Below are positions 1-7,534 of a stretch of 12,193 bases of DNA, piece by piece; position 1 is the first letter of the stretch; every line of letters begins with the position of its first letter. The DNA comes from an uncultured Rubellimicrobium sp. (GTDB lineage: Bacteria > Pseudomonadota > Alphaproteobacteria > Rhodobacterales > Rhodobacteraceae). Location of the stretch: positions 1 to 12,193 of the forward strand of contig CADCUU010000379.1 of the NCBI GenBank assembly GCA_902805995.1. The letters are read 5' to 3'. The position numbers and the translations under genes were made by a program. The notes below the pieces were generated by a model. It made no database searches and was not told the DNA's origin. It was given only the letters and a program-made list of their open reading frames with translations.

Positions 1-101
1 GAATCAAGACGAGGACCGGGCAGGACCTTGGGCTGGACAGCCTGATGCTGGGGACGGGCCTCCTGCTGCAACTGGGGCTGGCCTGGATGAAGGACCGCTA
101 G
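1..101 (+). CDS. C-terminal end of an unidentified protein, possibly membrane-associated (partial)
   Basis: The frame whose codons begin at base 3 is open from the window edge to a TAG at 99-101 and encodes about 32 residues. The tail is rich in Leu and Gly (GTGLLLQLGLAWMKDR at its end), which reads like one last hydrophobic helix followed by a short charged cytoplasmic tail. The start lies outside the window, so no family can be assigned. It is on the same strand as the next gene but separated from it by about 140 bases, so co-transcription is possible but not shown. The call rests only on an open frame at the edge and a hydrophobic tail; it could be a chance open frame in GC-rich DNA. Confidence 0.4.
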   Translation, partial: IKTRTGQDLGLDSLMLGTGLLLQLGLAWMKDR

Positions 102-244
102 CGGGGCGCTGGCGTCATGCGGTCCCGGCCGCCAAGACCAAGCGATGGCATTTCGGGACGCTGCGGAAACACCGAGCAGCAATGTTGACTCATTTGCTTG
201 GCTATTCTACGGGCGCTTGATCCATGTCCATGGAAGCCCCCGCC
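102..244 (+). promoter_or_regulatory. Intergenic region with an AT-richer patch, possible promoter for the A-carrier-AT3 gene
   Basis: Bases 181-210 are clearly richer in A and T than the surrounding DNA. They contain TTGACT at 185-190, a fair match to a sigma-70 -35 box. The best -10-like hexamers (TATTCT at 203-208, TTCTAC at 205-210) lie only 12-14 bases downstream, which is shorter than the usual 16-18, so the promoter call is weak. No clear intrinsic terminator for the upstream partial gene was seen. Confidence 0.25.
232..236 (+). promoter_or_regulatory. Ribosome-binding site that favours the ATG at 245
   Basis: GGAAG lies 8 bases before the ATG at 245. The ATG at 224 has no purine-rich Shine-Dalgarno-like sequence in front of it, and the one at 230 is too close to this site. 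The site therefore favours starting the A-carrier-AT3 protein at 245 rather than 224. Confidence 0.45.
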
Positions 245-2809
245 ATGAGCCCTGACTTCGTTCGTGACCTTGCCCGATTCGGTTCGGGCCCTGCCCTGAT
301 CGTGCCGGGCCGCGCGCCCGTGACCTACGAGGAGTTGGCGGAGCGAGCGGAGGCGGTCGCCCGGCGCCTTGGGGGGCCGAAGCGGCTCGTGGCGGTGGAG
401 GCGGCGTCGGACCCCCAGGCCATTGCGGCCTATCTGGGCGCGCTACTGGCCGGGCATGCCGTGGCGCTGCTGCCCCAAGGCGACCTCGGCGCACGCGAAG
501 GACTGGAGGCGCGATTCCAGCCGGATCTGACCCTTCGCCGCCTGGATGGGCGCTGGCGGTTCCTCCCCTCGGGACGCCCCGTTGGGACGCCGCCGCATCC
601 TGATCTGTCGCTGCTGTTGCAGACCTCGGGGAGCACGGGACAGGGCAAGGCCGTCCGGCTCTCGGGCGCGGCGCTGTCGGCAAATGCGACGGCCATCTCC
701 GACTACCTTGGGCTGACCAGTGACGACCGCACAGCCCTGGTGCTGCCGCTCCACTACTCCTACGGGCTGTCGGTGCTGCATTCGCACCTCGCGGTAGGGG
801 CGAGCGTCTGGCTGCATCCCTGCTCCGTTCGGTCGCCGGGGTTCCTCGATGGTCTGGTGGAGGCGGGCTGCACGAATCTGGCGGGCGTGCCGCATACTTT
901 CGACCTGCTGGAGAGCATAGGTCTTCGCGACCACCCGCTGCCTGACCTGCAGATGATGACAGTGGCCGGGGGACGCCTCGCGCCGGATCTGGTCCGCCAG
1001 TATCACCGGCACCTCGCGGCGAGGGGCGGGCGCTTTTTCGTGATGTATGGCCAGACGGAGGCCACGGCCCGCATCGCCTACCTACCCCCGCATCTGGCCG
1101 ACAGCCACGCGGACAGCATCGGAGTCGCGATCCCTGGAGGCGCGCTGTCGCTGCGCGGCCCTGATGGGCGGCGGCTGGACAGGCCCGAGGCGGAGGGTGA
1201 GCTGATCTATAGCGGGCCCAACGTGATGATGGGCTACGCCGAGGCGCGCGACGATCTTTGCCTTCCGGCGGAGACTGCGGAATTGCCGACCGGCGACCTC
1301 GCCCGGCGGGACAGGGACGGGCTTTACCGCATCGTGGGGCGGCTCAGGCGCATGTCGAAGATTGCGGGCCTCCGCATCGGTCACGACGCGGTGGAGGCGG
1401 CGCTGGCTACCCGGGGGATCACGGCGGCCGTGGCGGGGGACGACCGAAGGCTGGTGGTGGCCTTCGTGGGCGACCGGCGGGCGACCGAGGTCGCGGATCA
1501 GGTTATCGGGATCACCGGCCTTACCGCCCGGCACATCCAGGCGCGGAAATGGCCCGAACTGCCGCGCCTGTCCTCCGGCAAGGTGGACTACTCCGCGCTG
1601 AAGGCACCCGACACGGCGCCGCAGAACGGGGACGTGGTCGCGGCGTTCCGCGAGGTGTTCCACCCGAAGCAGCCCCGACCGACGGACAGCTTCACGGGCC
1701 TTGGGGGCGATTCCCTGCGTCATGTGGAGATGAGCCTCGAGTTGCAGCGCTGCCTGGGGCACGTCCCCCAGGGCTGGGAGCGGATGACGCTGGCCGAGCT
1801 TGGGGCGTTGACGCGGTCCGGGAAACGGGCCGCCTCTCTCGGCAGCGACATCGTCGTGCGGGCGCTCGCGATCCTGGCCGTGGTCACGCAGCACCAGACG
1901 GGCTGGCCGGTCTATGGAGGTGCGGCGGCCATGGTCGTGCTGATCGGCCTCGGTGTCGGGCGCTTCCAGCGGACGGCGCTGATCGCAGGGGACTTCGCCG
2001 GGTTCTTCCGCCCGCTGCTGCGGGTTCTGGGGGCGTATTACCTCGTGCTGGCGGGCTACGCGCTGGCCTGGGGACAGGTGCCCTGGGCCTCGGTCGCCCT
2101 GGTGGGGAACTGGGGCATCGCGGACCCGACGCAGAGGGAGATGCTGCCGCATCTCTACTGGTTCGTGGAGGCTTACACCCAGATGCTCCTGGTATTGGCC
2201 GTGCCGTTCCTTTGGCCGCGCTTGCGGCAAGCCGTGGCCCGCGATCCGTTCCCCTTCGGCCTCGCGCTGCTGGGAGGTGCGATGGTGGCGCGGGTCGTGG
2301 GACCGGAGCTTTGGCCCATCGGGGGGCGGCAGATCTTCACCCTGCCCTGGGTCTTCTACCTTTGCGCGATCGGATGGTGCGTCGCGACGGCGGACACGCT
2401 GCGACGTCGGCTGGTCGTGCTGGCGGCCAGCGCCGCCGTCATGCCTTTCGTCGCCTATATGGGCGGCAACTGGTACGGGGCGTGGATCAAGTACATGTCG
2501 CTGCTGGGGGTCGTGGGGTGGCTCCTGTTCCTGCCCCGGATGCCCCTGCCCCTCCCGGTTCACCGGCCCATCCTTGCCGTCGCGCAGGCGAGCTTCCTGA
2601 TCTACCTCCTCCACCGGCTCGTGCCCGAGGTGATGATGCCTGCCCTGGGGCTGAGCGGGCCCGCCTGGGCCATTGATGGCGCAGCCGTGCTGGGTGGCGT
2701 GGCACTGGGGCTTCTGGCCGGGCGGGTGCAGCACTGGGCAATGCGATTGGCCTGGGGACTGCCAAGGCGGGGTCGGGCCAAGCCGCTCCTGCCGGCGGGC
2801 CTCGCCTGA
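245..2809 (+). CDS. Three-domain protein: acyl-adenylating enzyme, phosphopantetheine carrier, AT3 membrane acyltransferase
   Basis: Numbering is for the 854-residue form starting at 245; a start at 224 would add 7 residues. Residues 1 to about 455 are an AMP-binding domain: phosphate loop TSGSTGQGK at 127-135, YGQTEAT at 268-274, TGD with Asp351, and SSGK with the expected catalytic Lys446. The A4 region reads LPLHYSYGLS; Ser172 sits where amino-acid-activating enzymes carry the Asp that binds the alpha-amino group, so an acyl or aryl acid substrate is more likely than an amino acid. Residues of about 465-525 are a carrier domain with GLGGDSL; Ser490 should carry phosphopantetheine. From about 535 on there are roughly ten hydrophobic segments. 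The first contains Arg539-X10-His550, the R-X10-H signature of AT3 (OafA-like) acyltransferases, and a late helix has YLLH (787-790), also typical. Inferred role: activate a carboxylic acid, hold it as a thioester, and transfer it to a membrane or envelope acceptor. The donor acid and acceptor are unknown, and no polysaccharide genes lie beside it. The domain calls are strong; the exact function is not known to me. Confidence 0.85.
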   Translation: MSPDFVRDLARFGSGPALIVPGRAPVTYEELAERAEAVARRLGGPKRLVAVEAASDPQAIAAYLGALLAGHAVALLPQGDLGAREGLEARFQPDLTLRRLDGRWRFLPSGRPVGTPPHPDLSLLLQTSGSTGQGKAVRLSGAALSANATAISDYLGLTSDDRTALVLPLHYSYGLSVLHSHLAVGASVWLHPCSVRSPGFLDGLVEAGCTNLAGVPHTFDLLESIGLRDHPLPDLQMMTVAGGRLAPDLVRQYHRHLAARGGRFFVMYGQTEATARIAYLPPHLADSHADSIGVAIPGGALSLRGPDGRRLDRPEAEGELIYSGPNVMMGYAEARDDLCLPAETAELPTGDLARRDRDGLYRIVGRLRRMSKIAGLRIGHDAVEAALATRGITAAVAGDDRRLVVAFVGDRRATEVADQVIGITGLTARHIQARKWPELPRLSSGKVDYSALKAPDTAPQNGDVVAAFREVFHPKQPRPTDSFTGLGGDSLRHVEMSLELQRCLGHVPQGWERMTLAELGALTRSGKRAASLGSDIVVRALAILAVVTQHQTGWPVYGGAAAMVVLIGLGVGRFQRTALIAGDFAGFFRPLLRVLGAYYLVLAGYALAWGQVPWASVALVGNWGIADPTQREMLPHLYWFVEAYTQMLLVLAVPFLWPRLRQAVARDPFPFGLALLGGAMVARVVGPELWPIGGRQIFTLPWVFYLCAIGWCVATADTLRRRLVVLAASAAVMPFVAYMGGNWYGAWIKYMSLLGVVGWLLFLPRMPLPLPVHRPILAVAQASFLIYLLHRLVPEVMMPALGLSGPAWAIDGAAVLGGVALGLLAGRVQHWAMRLAWGLPRRGRAKPLLPAGLA

Positions 2810-2826
2810 GCGGGGGCCTCGCCGGT
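2791..2826. terminator. Hairpin between convergent genes, candidate bidirectional terminator
   Basis: CCGGCGGGCC at 2792-2801 pairs with GGCCTCGCCGG at 2815-2825. This gives a 10-base-pair stem with one bulged T, extended by a G-T pair, around a 13-base loop. It spans the stop codon of the plus-strand gene and ends just beyond the urtE stop, so it would form in both transcripts. No run of T follows on either strand, so it is not a classical intrinsic terminator; it could act as an mRNA-stabilising end or with Rho. Confidence 0.4.
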
Positions 2827-2830
2827 CGTC

Positions 2831-3526
2831 TCAGATCGACACCGCCTCCAGGAGCCGCTCCCGCGCGACCTCGGCACGTGGGAGGGCCAGGGTGACTTCT
2901 CCCCGGCTCAGCGCGACGAAGTGGTCGGCGAGAGCATGGGCGAAGTCGAAGTACTGCTCCACGAGGACGATGGCGATCTCTCCCCGGTCGCGCAGGGCCT
3001 CGATCACGCGGCCGATGTCCTTGATGATGCTGGGCTGGATGCCCTCCGTCGGCTCATCGAGGAGGAGGACCCGGGGCCGCGTCACCAAGGCGCGCGCGAT
3101 GGCAAGCTGCTGCTGCTGGCCGCCGGACAGGTCGCCGCCGCGCCGGTCCTTCATGCTGCGCAGGATCGGGAACAGCTCGTAAAGCTCGCCTGGCACCTCC
3201 CGCGCGCCGCGCGCAAGGCAAGCGAACCCGACCTCGAGGTTCTCCTGCACGGTCAACAGCGGGAAGATCTCGCGCCCCTGGGGGACGTAGGCGATACCCG
3301 CGCGGGCCGCCTGCGCCGCCGTGAGATGCCCGAGGTCGCGGCCATTGAGCGTGATGCGCCCGTTCTCGAACGGGTGGCGCCCGGCGATGGCCTTGAGGAG
3401 GCTCGTCTTGCCAACGCCGTTGGTGCCCATCACTGCCGTCACCTCGCCGCGGCGGGCCACGAGGTCGATGCCGTGGAGGATGCGGCTTTGGCCGTAGCGG
3501 AGGGTCAGTCCCTGGATTTCCAGCAT
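2831..3526 (-). CDS. urtE: Urea ABC transporter ATP-binding subunit UrtE
   Basis: One of the two cytoplasmic ATPases that drive urea import through UrtB-UrtC. The 231-residue protein has the full ABC set: Walker A GTNGVGKT at 34-41, Q-loop Gln83 in PQGREIFPLLT, signature LSGGQ at 133-137 and Walker B LLLDEP at 154-159. It is followed by EGIQPSIIKDIGR (161-173), which is characteristic of UrtE within the LivF-like group. Gln191 (VEQYFDFA) stands at the switch-His position, which is normal for LivF/UrtE proteins. It is the last gene of the operon. Its ATG lies one base after the urtD stop, with only a weak GGGG upstream, so translation is probably coupled to urtD. Length and motifs are complete. 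Confidence 0.95.
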   Translation of the reverse strand: MLEIQGLTLRYGQSRILHGIDLVARRGEVTAVMGTNGVGKTSLLKAIAGRHPFENGRITLNGRDLGHLTAAQAARAGIAYVPQGREIFPLLTVQENLEVGFACLARGAREVPGELYELFPILRSMKDRRGGDLSGGQQQQLAIARALVTRPRVLLLDEPTEGIQPSIIKDIGRVIEALRDRGEIAIVLVEQYFDFAHALADHFVALSRGEVTLALPRAEVARERLLEAVSI

Positions 3527-3527
3527 G

Positions 3528-4268
3528 TCAGCGCCCCAGATACACGTCGATCACGTCCTGGTCGGACGTGACATGGTCGAGCGAGCCCTCGGCTAGCACC
3601 CGCCCCTCATGGAGCACCGTCACACGGCAATCGAGTCGGCGGACGAACTCCATGTCGTGCTCCACCACCACGACGGCCCGGGTCTTGGCGGCGCGGCGGA
3701 GGAGGTCGGTGGTGTGCTCCCTTTCCGGCCCGCTCATCCCGGCGGCGGGCTCGTCCACGAGGAGAAGGCGCGGGTCCTGCGCGAGGAGCATCCCAATTTC
3801 CAGCCACTGCTTCTGGCCGTGGGACAGTTCCCCGGCGCGGCGGCCCAAGTGGCCGAGGAGCCCGATCTCCTCGGCGATGGCCTCCACGCGGACGCGGTCC
3901 TCGCTGGTGCGACGAGCGAAGATCACGCGGAGGGGGTTGCGCGGATTCTTCAGCGCCATGTCGAGGTTCTCGGCCACGGTCTGCGCCTCGAAGACGGTGG
4001 GGCGCTGGAACTTGCGGCCCAGGCCCAGCCGCGCGATCCGGGCCTCGCTCAGCCCCACGAGGTCGAGGCTGCCCCCGCGCCAGAGGACTCGGCCGGAATC
4101 GGGCCGGGTCTTGCCGGTGACGATGTCCATGAAGGTCGTCTTGCCCGCGCCGTTCGGGCCGATGATGGCGCGTAGGCCGGTTTCCTCGATGGTCAGGGAC
4201 AGTCCGTTGATCGCCTTGAACCCGTCGAAGGCGACGGAGATGGAGTCCACTTCCAGGAGCGTGGTCAT
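3528..4268 (-). CDS. urtD: Urea ABC transporter ATP-binding subunit UrtD
   Basis: The second ATPase of the urea importer, LivG-like, 246 residues. Walker A is GPNGAGKT at 37-44. GRKFQRPTVFE (84-94) contains the Q-loop Gln88. The signature is LSHGQ at 148-152, followed by KQWLEIGMLL, which is typical of UrtD. Walker B is LLLVDEP at 168-174, followed by AAGM, and the switch His is His204. The frame stays open upstream to 4487, but the residues before 4268 are Arg/Pro-rich out-of-frame readings of urtC. The start at 4268 begins a normal UrtD N terminus, has a strong ribosome-binding site at 4275-4284, and overlaps the urtC stop by four bases (ATGA). The His in LSHGQ replaces the more common Gly, as usual for this subfamily. 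Confidence 0.95.
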   Translation of the reverse strand: MTTLLEVDSISVAFDGFKAINGLSLTIEETGLRAIIGPNGAGKTTFMDIVTGKTRPDSGRVLWRGGSLDLVGLSEARIARLGLGRKFQRPTVFEAQTVAENLDMALKNPRNPLRVIFARRTSEDRVRVEAIAEEIGLLGHLGRRAGELSHGQKQWLEIGMLLAQDPRLLLVDEPAAGMSGPEREHTTDLLRRAAKTRAVVVVEHDMEFVRRLDCRVTVLHEGRVLAEGSLDHVTSDQDVIDVYLGR

Positions 4269-5506
4269 GGCGTGCCCTCCTCCTTGCGCCAAGCGCCGTT
4301 GTCGGGACCCCAGTCGCCCTGCCGGTCGGCGCGGCGGGGGATGAGGTCGAAGAGCCCGCCCAGGCCCTTGGGCGCAAGAAGCGTCACGGCCACGAAGGTC
4401 AGGCCGAGGAGGACGGTCCACCAGTCGGTCCAGCGGATCGTGGCGAAGCCCAGGGGGATGTCGGGCGCGCCGCCCCCGGTGAACCACGACGACAGGAGCG
4501 ATACGAGCGCCGCGCCCAGCGCCGCCCCGTAGAGCCGCCCGCGCCCGCCGATCGCGACCCAGACGGCGAGGTAGATGGAGGCCAAGGGCGCGACCTCGCC
4601 CGGGTTGATGATGCCTGCCTGCGGATAGTAGAGCGCCCCGGCGATGGCCGTGACCACGGCGGTCAGGGTGAAGACGAGGAGCTTCATCCCCTCCACTCCG
4701 TAGCCCAGGAAGCGGGCCCGCGCCTCGTCGTCACGGATCGCGCGGACCACGCTGCCGCGCCGCCCGGAGGTGAGCCAGGCAAAGAGGACGTAGCCTGCCC
4801 CCAGCGCGAAGGCCGAGGCCCAGAGGAAGGCCAGTGAGAGCCGGTCCTGCCCCCAGGCTTCGAGGCCAGGGATGTTCTGGAGGCCCGAGAGCCCGTTGTT
4901 GCCCCGGAGGCCGGAGTCGTTCTGGAAAAGCCAGAGCGACAGGGCGAGCGTCATGCCCTGCGTCAGGATCGACAGGTAAACGCCCGTCACGCGCGACCGG
5001 AAGGCGAGCCAGCCGAAGAGCCCGGCGAGCAGCCCTGGGACCAGCACCACCATAAGGAGTTGCAGCGCGAGGTTGTCGGAGAAGGCCCAGATCCACGGAA
5101 ACTCGTCCGCGCCCACGACTCCGAAAATCTGGTTGGCGACGGCCTGCTCCAACTCGCGCGGCGTAGGCGGGAGCGGCTGGCCGGCGAGGTTCAGCGCCAC
5201 GATGTCGGTGGTGCGGGCCGTCATCAGCCACTGGCCGATGGCGTAGCCGCCGATCCCGAAGAAGGCCATGTGGCCGAGGCTCAGGATGCCGCAATAGCCC
5301 CAGACCACATCCATGGCGACGGCGGCGAGACAGAGGCAGAGCGTCTTGCCCAGGGTCTTGACGAAGGAGGTCGAGATCATCCCCGCCTCGGCCAGGACAG
5401 TCGCGCCCAGCGTGACGGCGGCGAGGATCAGGAGCGCCCAGAGCACGGAGGAGTTGCCGGCGAGGACGAAGCGGGGCCGCAGCGCGGGGGTGGGAGCGGT
5501 GGTCAT
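4265..5506 (-). CDS. urtC: Urea ABC transporter permease UrtC
   Basis: An inner-membrane channel subunit of the urea importer, LivM-like, 413 residues. It has a short hydrophilic N terminus and then a series of hydrophobic segments from about residue 20 to 385. The loop containing ALNLAGQPLPPTPRELEQAV and the GYCGILSLGHMAFFGIGGYA stretch fit UrtC. Near the C-terminal end, AVWVAIGGRGRLYGAALGA is the conserved cytoplasmic loop region of this permease family (BPD_transp_2), thought to contact the ATPase. The last 25 or so residues are hydrophilic and charged. The start at 5506 lies four bases after the urtB stop and has AGGAG (5516-5520) nine bases upstream. The C terminus overlaps urtD by four bases. 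Length is normal for UrtC, somewhat longer than LivM. Confidence 0.95.
   Translation of the reverse strand: MTTAPTPALRPRFVLAGNSSVLWALLILAAVTLGATVLAEAGMISTSFVKTLGKTLCLCLAAVAMDVVWGYCGILSLGHMAFFGIGGYAIGQWLMTARTTDIVALNLAGQPLPPTPRELEQAVANQIFGVVGADEFPWIWAFSDNLALQLLMVVLVPGLLAGLFGWLAFRSRVTGVYLSILTQGMTLALSLWLFQNDSGLRGNNGLSGLQNIPGLEAWGQDRLSLAFLWASAFALGAGYVLFAWLTSGRRGSVVRAIRDDEARARFLGYGVEGMKLLVFTLTAVVTAIAGALYYPQAGIINPGEVAPLASIYLAVWVAIGGRGRLYGAALGAALVSLLSSWFTGGGAPDIPLGFATIRWTDWWTVLLGLTFVAVTLLAPKGLGGLFDLIPRRADRQGDWGPDNGAWRKEEGTP
4275..4284 (-). promoter_or_regulatory. Ribosome-binding site fixing the urtD start
   Basis: On the minus strand this reads AGGAGGAGGG, six bases before the ATG at 4268, inside the end of urtC. 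It is the best Shine-Dalgarno match in the operon and rules for 4268 over the longer open frame. Confidence 0.75.
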
Positions 5507-5510
5507 GGGA

Positions 5511-7448
5511 TCAGGCTCCTGCCGCGCGGCCCTTCATCGCGACGATGCCGCGGGGCCGGAACTGGATGAAGGCGATGATGAACAGGATCATGAAGGTCTG
5601 CGCGGCGAGCGTGTTGGACGGGTTGAGCCACTCCACCGATTTCTGGAACCCGCCGATGAGCCCGGCCCCCGCGAGGGTGCCCCAGACGTTGCCCACGCCG
5701 CCCACGACCACGGTCATGAAGCTTTGGACGATGTAGTCGGCGCCCATCTCGCTCGTGACCTTGGCGTAAAGACCGATGGCGACGCCCGCGATGCCCGCGA
5801 TCCCGGAGCCAAGGCCGAAGGTGAGCATCCCGATCCGGTCGGGGTTGATCCCCATGGAGGCGGCCATGCCGGGGTTCTGGGTGACGGCCCGGACCTCCAG
5901 CCCAAGCCGCGTGCGGCGGAGGATGAAGAGGATGAGGCCGAGGAACAGGAGCGCCAGGACGAAGATGGCGATGCGGATATAGGCGATGCCCGCGACGTCG
6001 TTGATGACCCAGGCCCCGTCCAGCCACGCCGGAGAAGTGAGCGGCCGGGCCTGCGTGCCGAAGATGTTCTTGGCGATCTGCTGAAGCGCGATGGAGATGC
6101 CGAAGGTGGCGAGCAGCGTCTCCAGCGGGCGGTGCGCGAGGTGGCGGATCACCAGACGCTCCATCAGGACGCCCGCTCCGAAGGTGATGGCAAAGGCCAA
6201 GGGCAGCGCGAGGAGGAGCGAGAGCGTGTAGTCGGGCACCAGCGTCTGCACGACATAGCCCGTATAGGCGCCCATCATGATGAACTCGCCATGCGCCATG
6301 TTGATGACGCCCATGACCCCGAAAGTGATGGCGAGGCCGATGGCAGCGAGGAAGTAGATCGACGCGAGCGACACCCCGTCGAGCAGGAGGTCGGCGCCCT
6401 GCCAGGCCGCGACCCGCGTTTCGGCGGAGGCGAGAGCCCGTTCGGCGGCGGCGGTGATGCCACGGTCGGGTTCGGCATAGTCCACCCAGAAGGCATGGGC
6501 GGCGAGAGCGGCGGCGACCTCCTGTTCGGTGACGCGGGGCGGCAGCCCCCGGGCGGGGGCGATGGCGTCGTAGGCTGCGTGGCGGGCCTCGTCGGTGTTC
6601 AGTGTGGGCAAGGGCACGTCGCCGACCTTGCCGCCCTCGATGGCGGCGACGAGGGCGTCGCGGATCTCGGATTCGGTCACGCGGGGCGGCGCGAGGCCTG
6701 CCTCGACGAGCATGGAATAGGCGGCTTGACGGGGGAGGGCTTCGCTGCCGGGCTCCAGCACCTGGGCCACGTTGGCCCCCTCGGGGATTGCAGGGGCGAC
6801 TTTGGGCTCGCTCGCCAGGATCTGGTTGAGGGCAGAGCGCGCCTCGACCGAGATGTCGGAGCCGAGCCGGCCGATGGCGGCGGCGCGGGTGTCGGGGTCC
6901 TCCTCGAACCGGGCGGACAGGAGCGCCTCCAGCCGTTCCTTGCGGGCGAGGAGCGTGGGGTCCTCCTCACCGGGGATGGCGGCGCGAAGGGGCGCCAGAT
7001 GGTCCGGCGCGGGATCGTCCGCGATCGCCGCGAGCGCGGCCTGACGGCGCAACGGATCGGGGTCGGACAGCTGGAACTCGATTAGCGCGGAGCCGATGAC
7101 GGCGCGCACGCCCGCGTTGGGCTTGAGCGCGGTCAACTCGCGCTCGCCGGTCCGGCCAACCTCCTCTCCGGTGGAGATGTCGTAGAGGATGTGCCCGTCG
7201 CCCTCCTCCTCGGCGTAGAAGAACAGGCCGTCGCTCTGGCGCTGGAAGACTTGCTTGCCCTGCCAGCGCTCAAGGAACACAGGCACCTCGGACAGGCCAG
7301 AGTCCACGAGCTTGTCCAGAACCTCGCCCACGGTGCGGCGCGACGGGTCCGAGATGGCTTCGGGCTCGGCCTGGAGCAGGTCCTGAAGCGTCTGCGCGCT
7401 GGCCGAACCGGCCCAGAGCGCTGCGAGGAGGGCGAGAATGATGCGCAT
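5511..7448 (-). CDS. urtB: Urea ABC transporter permease UrtB, long form with a large N-terminal extracytoplasmic region
   Basis: The partner permease of UrtC, 645 residues. Residues 1-18 look like a cleavable signal peptide ending ASA before Gln19. Residues 20 to about 350 are soluble and Ala/Glu-rich, with helical repeat-like stretches (around 133-212) and an internal 49-residue-spaced duplication near 240-319. The LivH-like channel begins near 355 with ASIYFLAAIGLAITFGVMG and runs to about 635. It includes NMAHGEFIMMGAYTGY and the conserved cytoplasmic loop VVVGGVGNVWGTLAGAG. Many proteobacterial UrtB proteins carry an N-terminal extension absent from the short cyanobacterial form; the role of that part is not established to my knowledge. 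AAGG six bases before the ATG serves as ribosome-binding site but is buried in a hairpin (7456-7481). It is followed four bases later by urtC. Confidence 0.93.
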   Translation of the reverse strand: MRIILALLAALWAGSASAQTLQDLLQAEPEAISDPSRRTVGEVLDKLVDSGLSEVPVFLERWQGKQVFQRQSDGLFFYAEEEGDGHILYDISTGEEVGRTGERELTALKPNAGVRAVIGSALIEFQLSDPDPLRRQAALAAIADDPAPDHLAPLRAAIPGEEDPTLLARKERLEALLSARFEEDPDTRAAAIGRLGSDISVEARSALNQILASEPKVAPAIPEGANVAQVLEPGSEALPRQAAYSMLVEAGLAPPRVTESEIRDALVAAIEGGKVGDVPLPTLNTDEARHAAYDAIAPARGLPPRVTEQEVAAALAAHAFWVDYAEPDRGITAAAERALASAETRVAAWQGADLLLDGVSLASIYFLAAIGLAITFGVMGVINMAHGEFIMMGAYTGYVVQTLVPDYTLSLLLALPLAFAITFGAGVLMERLVIRHLAHRPLETLLATFGISIALQQIAKNIFGTQARPLTSPAWLDGAWVINDVAGIAYIRIAIFVLALLFLGLILFILRRTRLGLEVRAVTQNPGMAASMGINPDRIGMLTFGLGSGIAGIAGVAIGLYAKVTSEMGADYIVQSFMTVVVGGVGNVWGTLAGAGLIGGFQKSVEWLNPSNTLAAQTFMILFIIAFIQFRPRGIVAMKGRAAGA

Positions 7449-7455
7449 GCCGGGC

Positions 7456-7481
7456 CTTCGGGGGTAGCCCCGCCCCCGAAG
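7456..7481 (-). promoter_or_regulatory. Hairpin that sequesters the urtB ribosome-binding site
   Basis: In the transcript, CTTCGGGGG pairs perfectly with CCCCCGAAG around an 8-base loop. The GAAG of the 3' arm plus the next G is the only good Shine-Dalgarno sequence for urtB, seven bases from the stem end to the ATG. If the stem forms, ribosome access to urtB is blocked. The pairing is seen directly; the regulatory role is inferred. Confidence 0.5.
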
Positions 7482-7513
7482 CCTGTCCGCAGGGACGGCA
7501 TCCGGGGGCGAGG

Positions 7514-7534
7514 GCCCGGCGTCATGCGCCGGGC
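7514..7534 (-). promoter_or_regulatory. GC-rich hairpin just after urtA, candidate mRNA stabiliser or partial terminator
   Basis: GCCCGGCG at 7514-7521 and CGCCGGGC at 7527-7534 form a perfect 8-base-pair stem with a 5-base loop, beginning 23 bases after the urtA stop. There is no U-run downstream, so complete termination is unlikely. Hairpins in this position after binding-protein genes commonly protect the upstream message, which would raise UrtA over the membrane and ATPase subunits. Confidence 0.5.

Noticed and set aside
1082..2734. Long minus-strand open frame opposite the A-carrier-AT3 gene
   Set aside because: It is rich in Arg, His, Pro and Gln with no motif, as expected for the antisense shadow of a GC-rich gene.
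2954..2956. Gln in place of the switch His in UrtE as a possible inactivating change
   Set aside because: VEQ at this position is normal for LivF and UrtE ATPases.
4269..4487. 73-residue N-terminal extension of UrtD
   Set aside because: The sequence is Arg/Pro-rich and lies wholly inside urtC in another frame; the start at 4268 has a strong ribosome-binding site and the family N terminus.
5313..7085. Long plus-strand open frame opposite urtB and urtC
   Set aside because: Asp/Glu/Gly/Arg-rich without domains; an antisense shadow of well-recognised genes.
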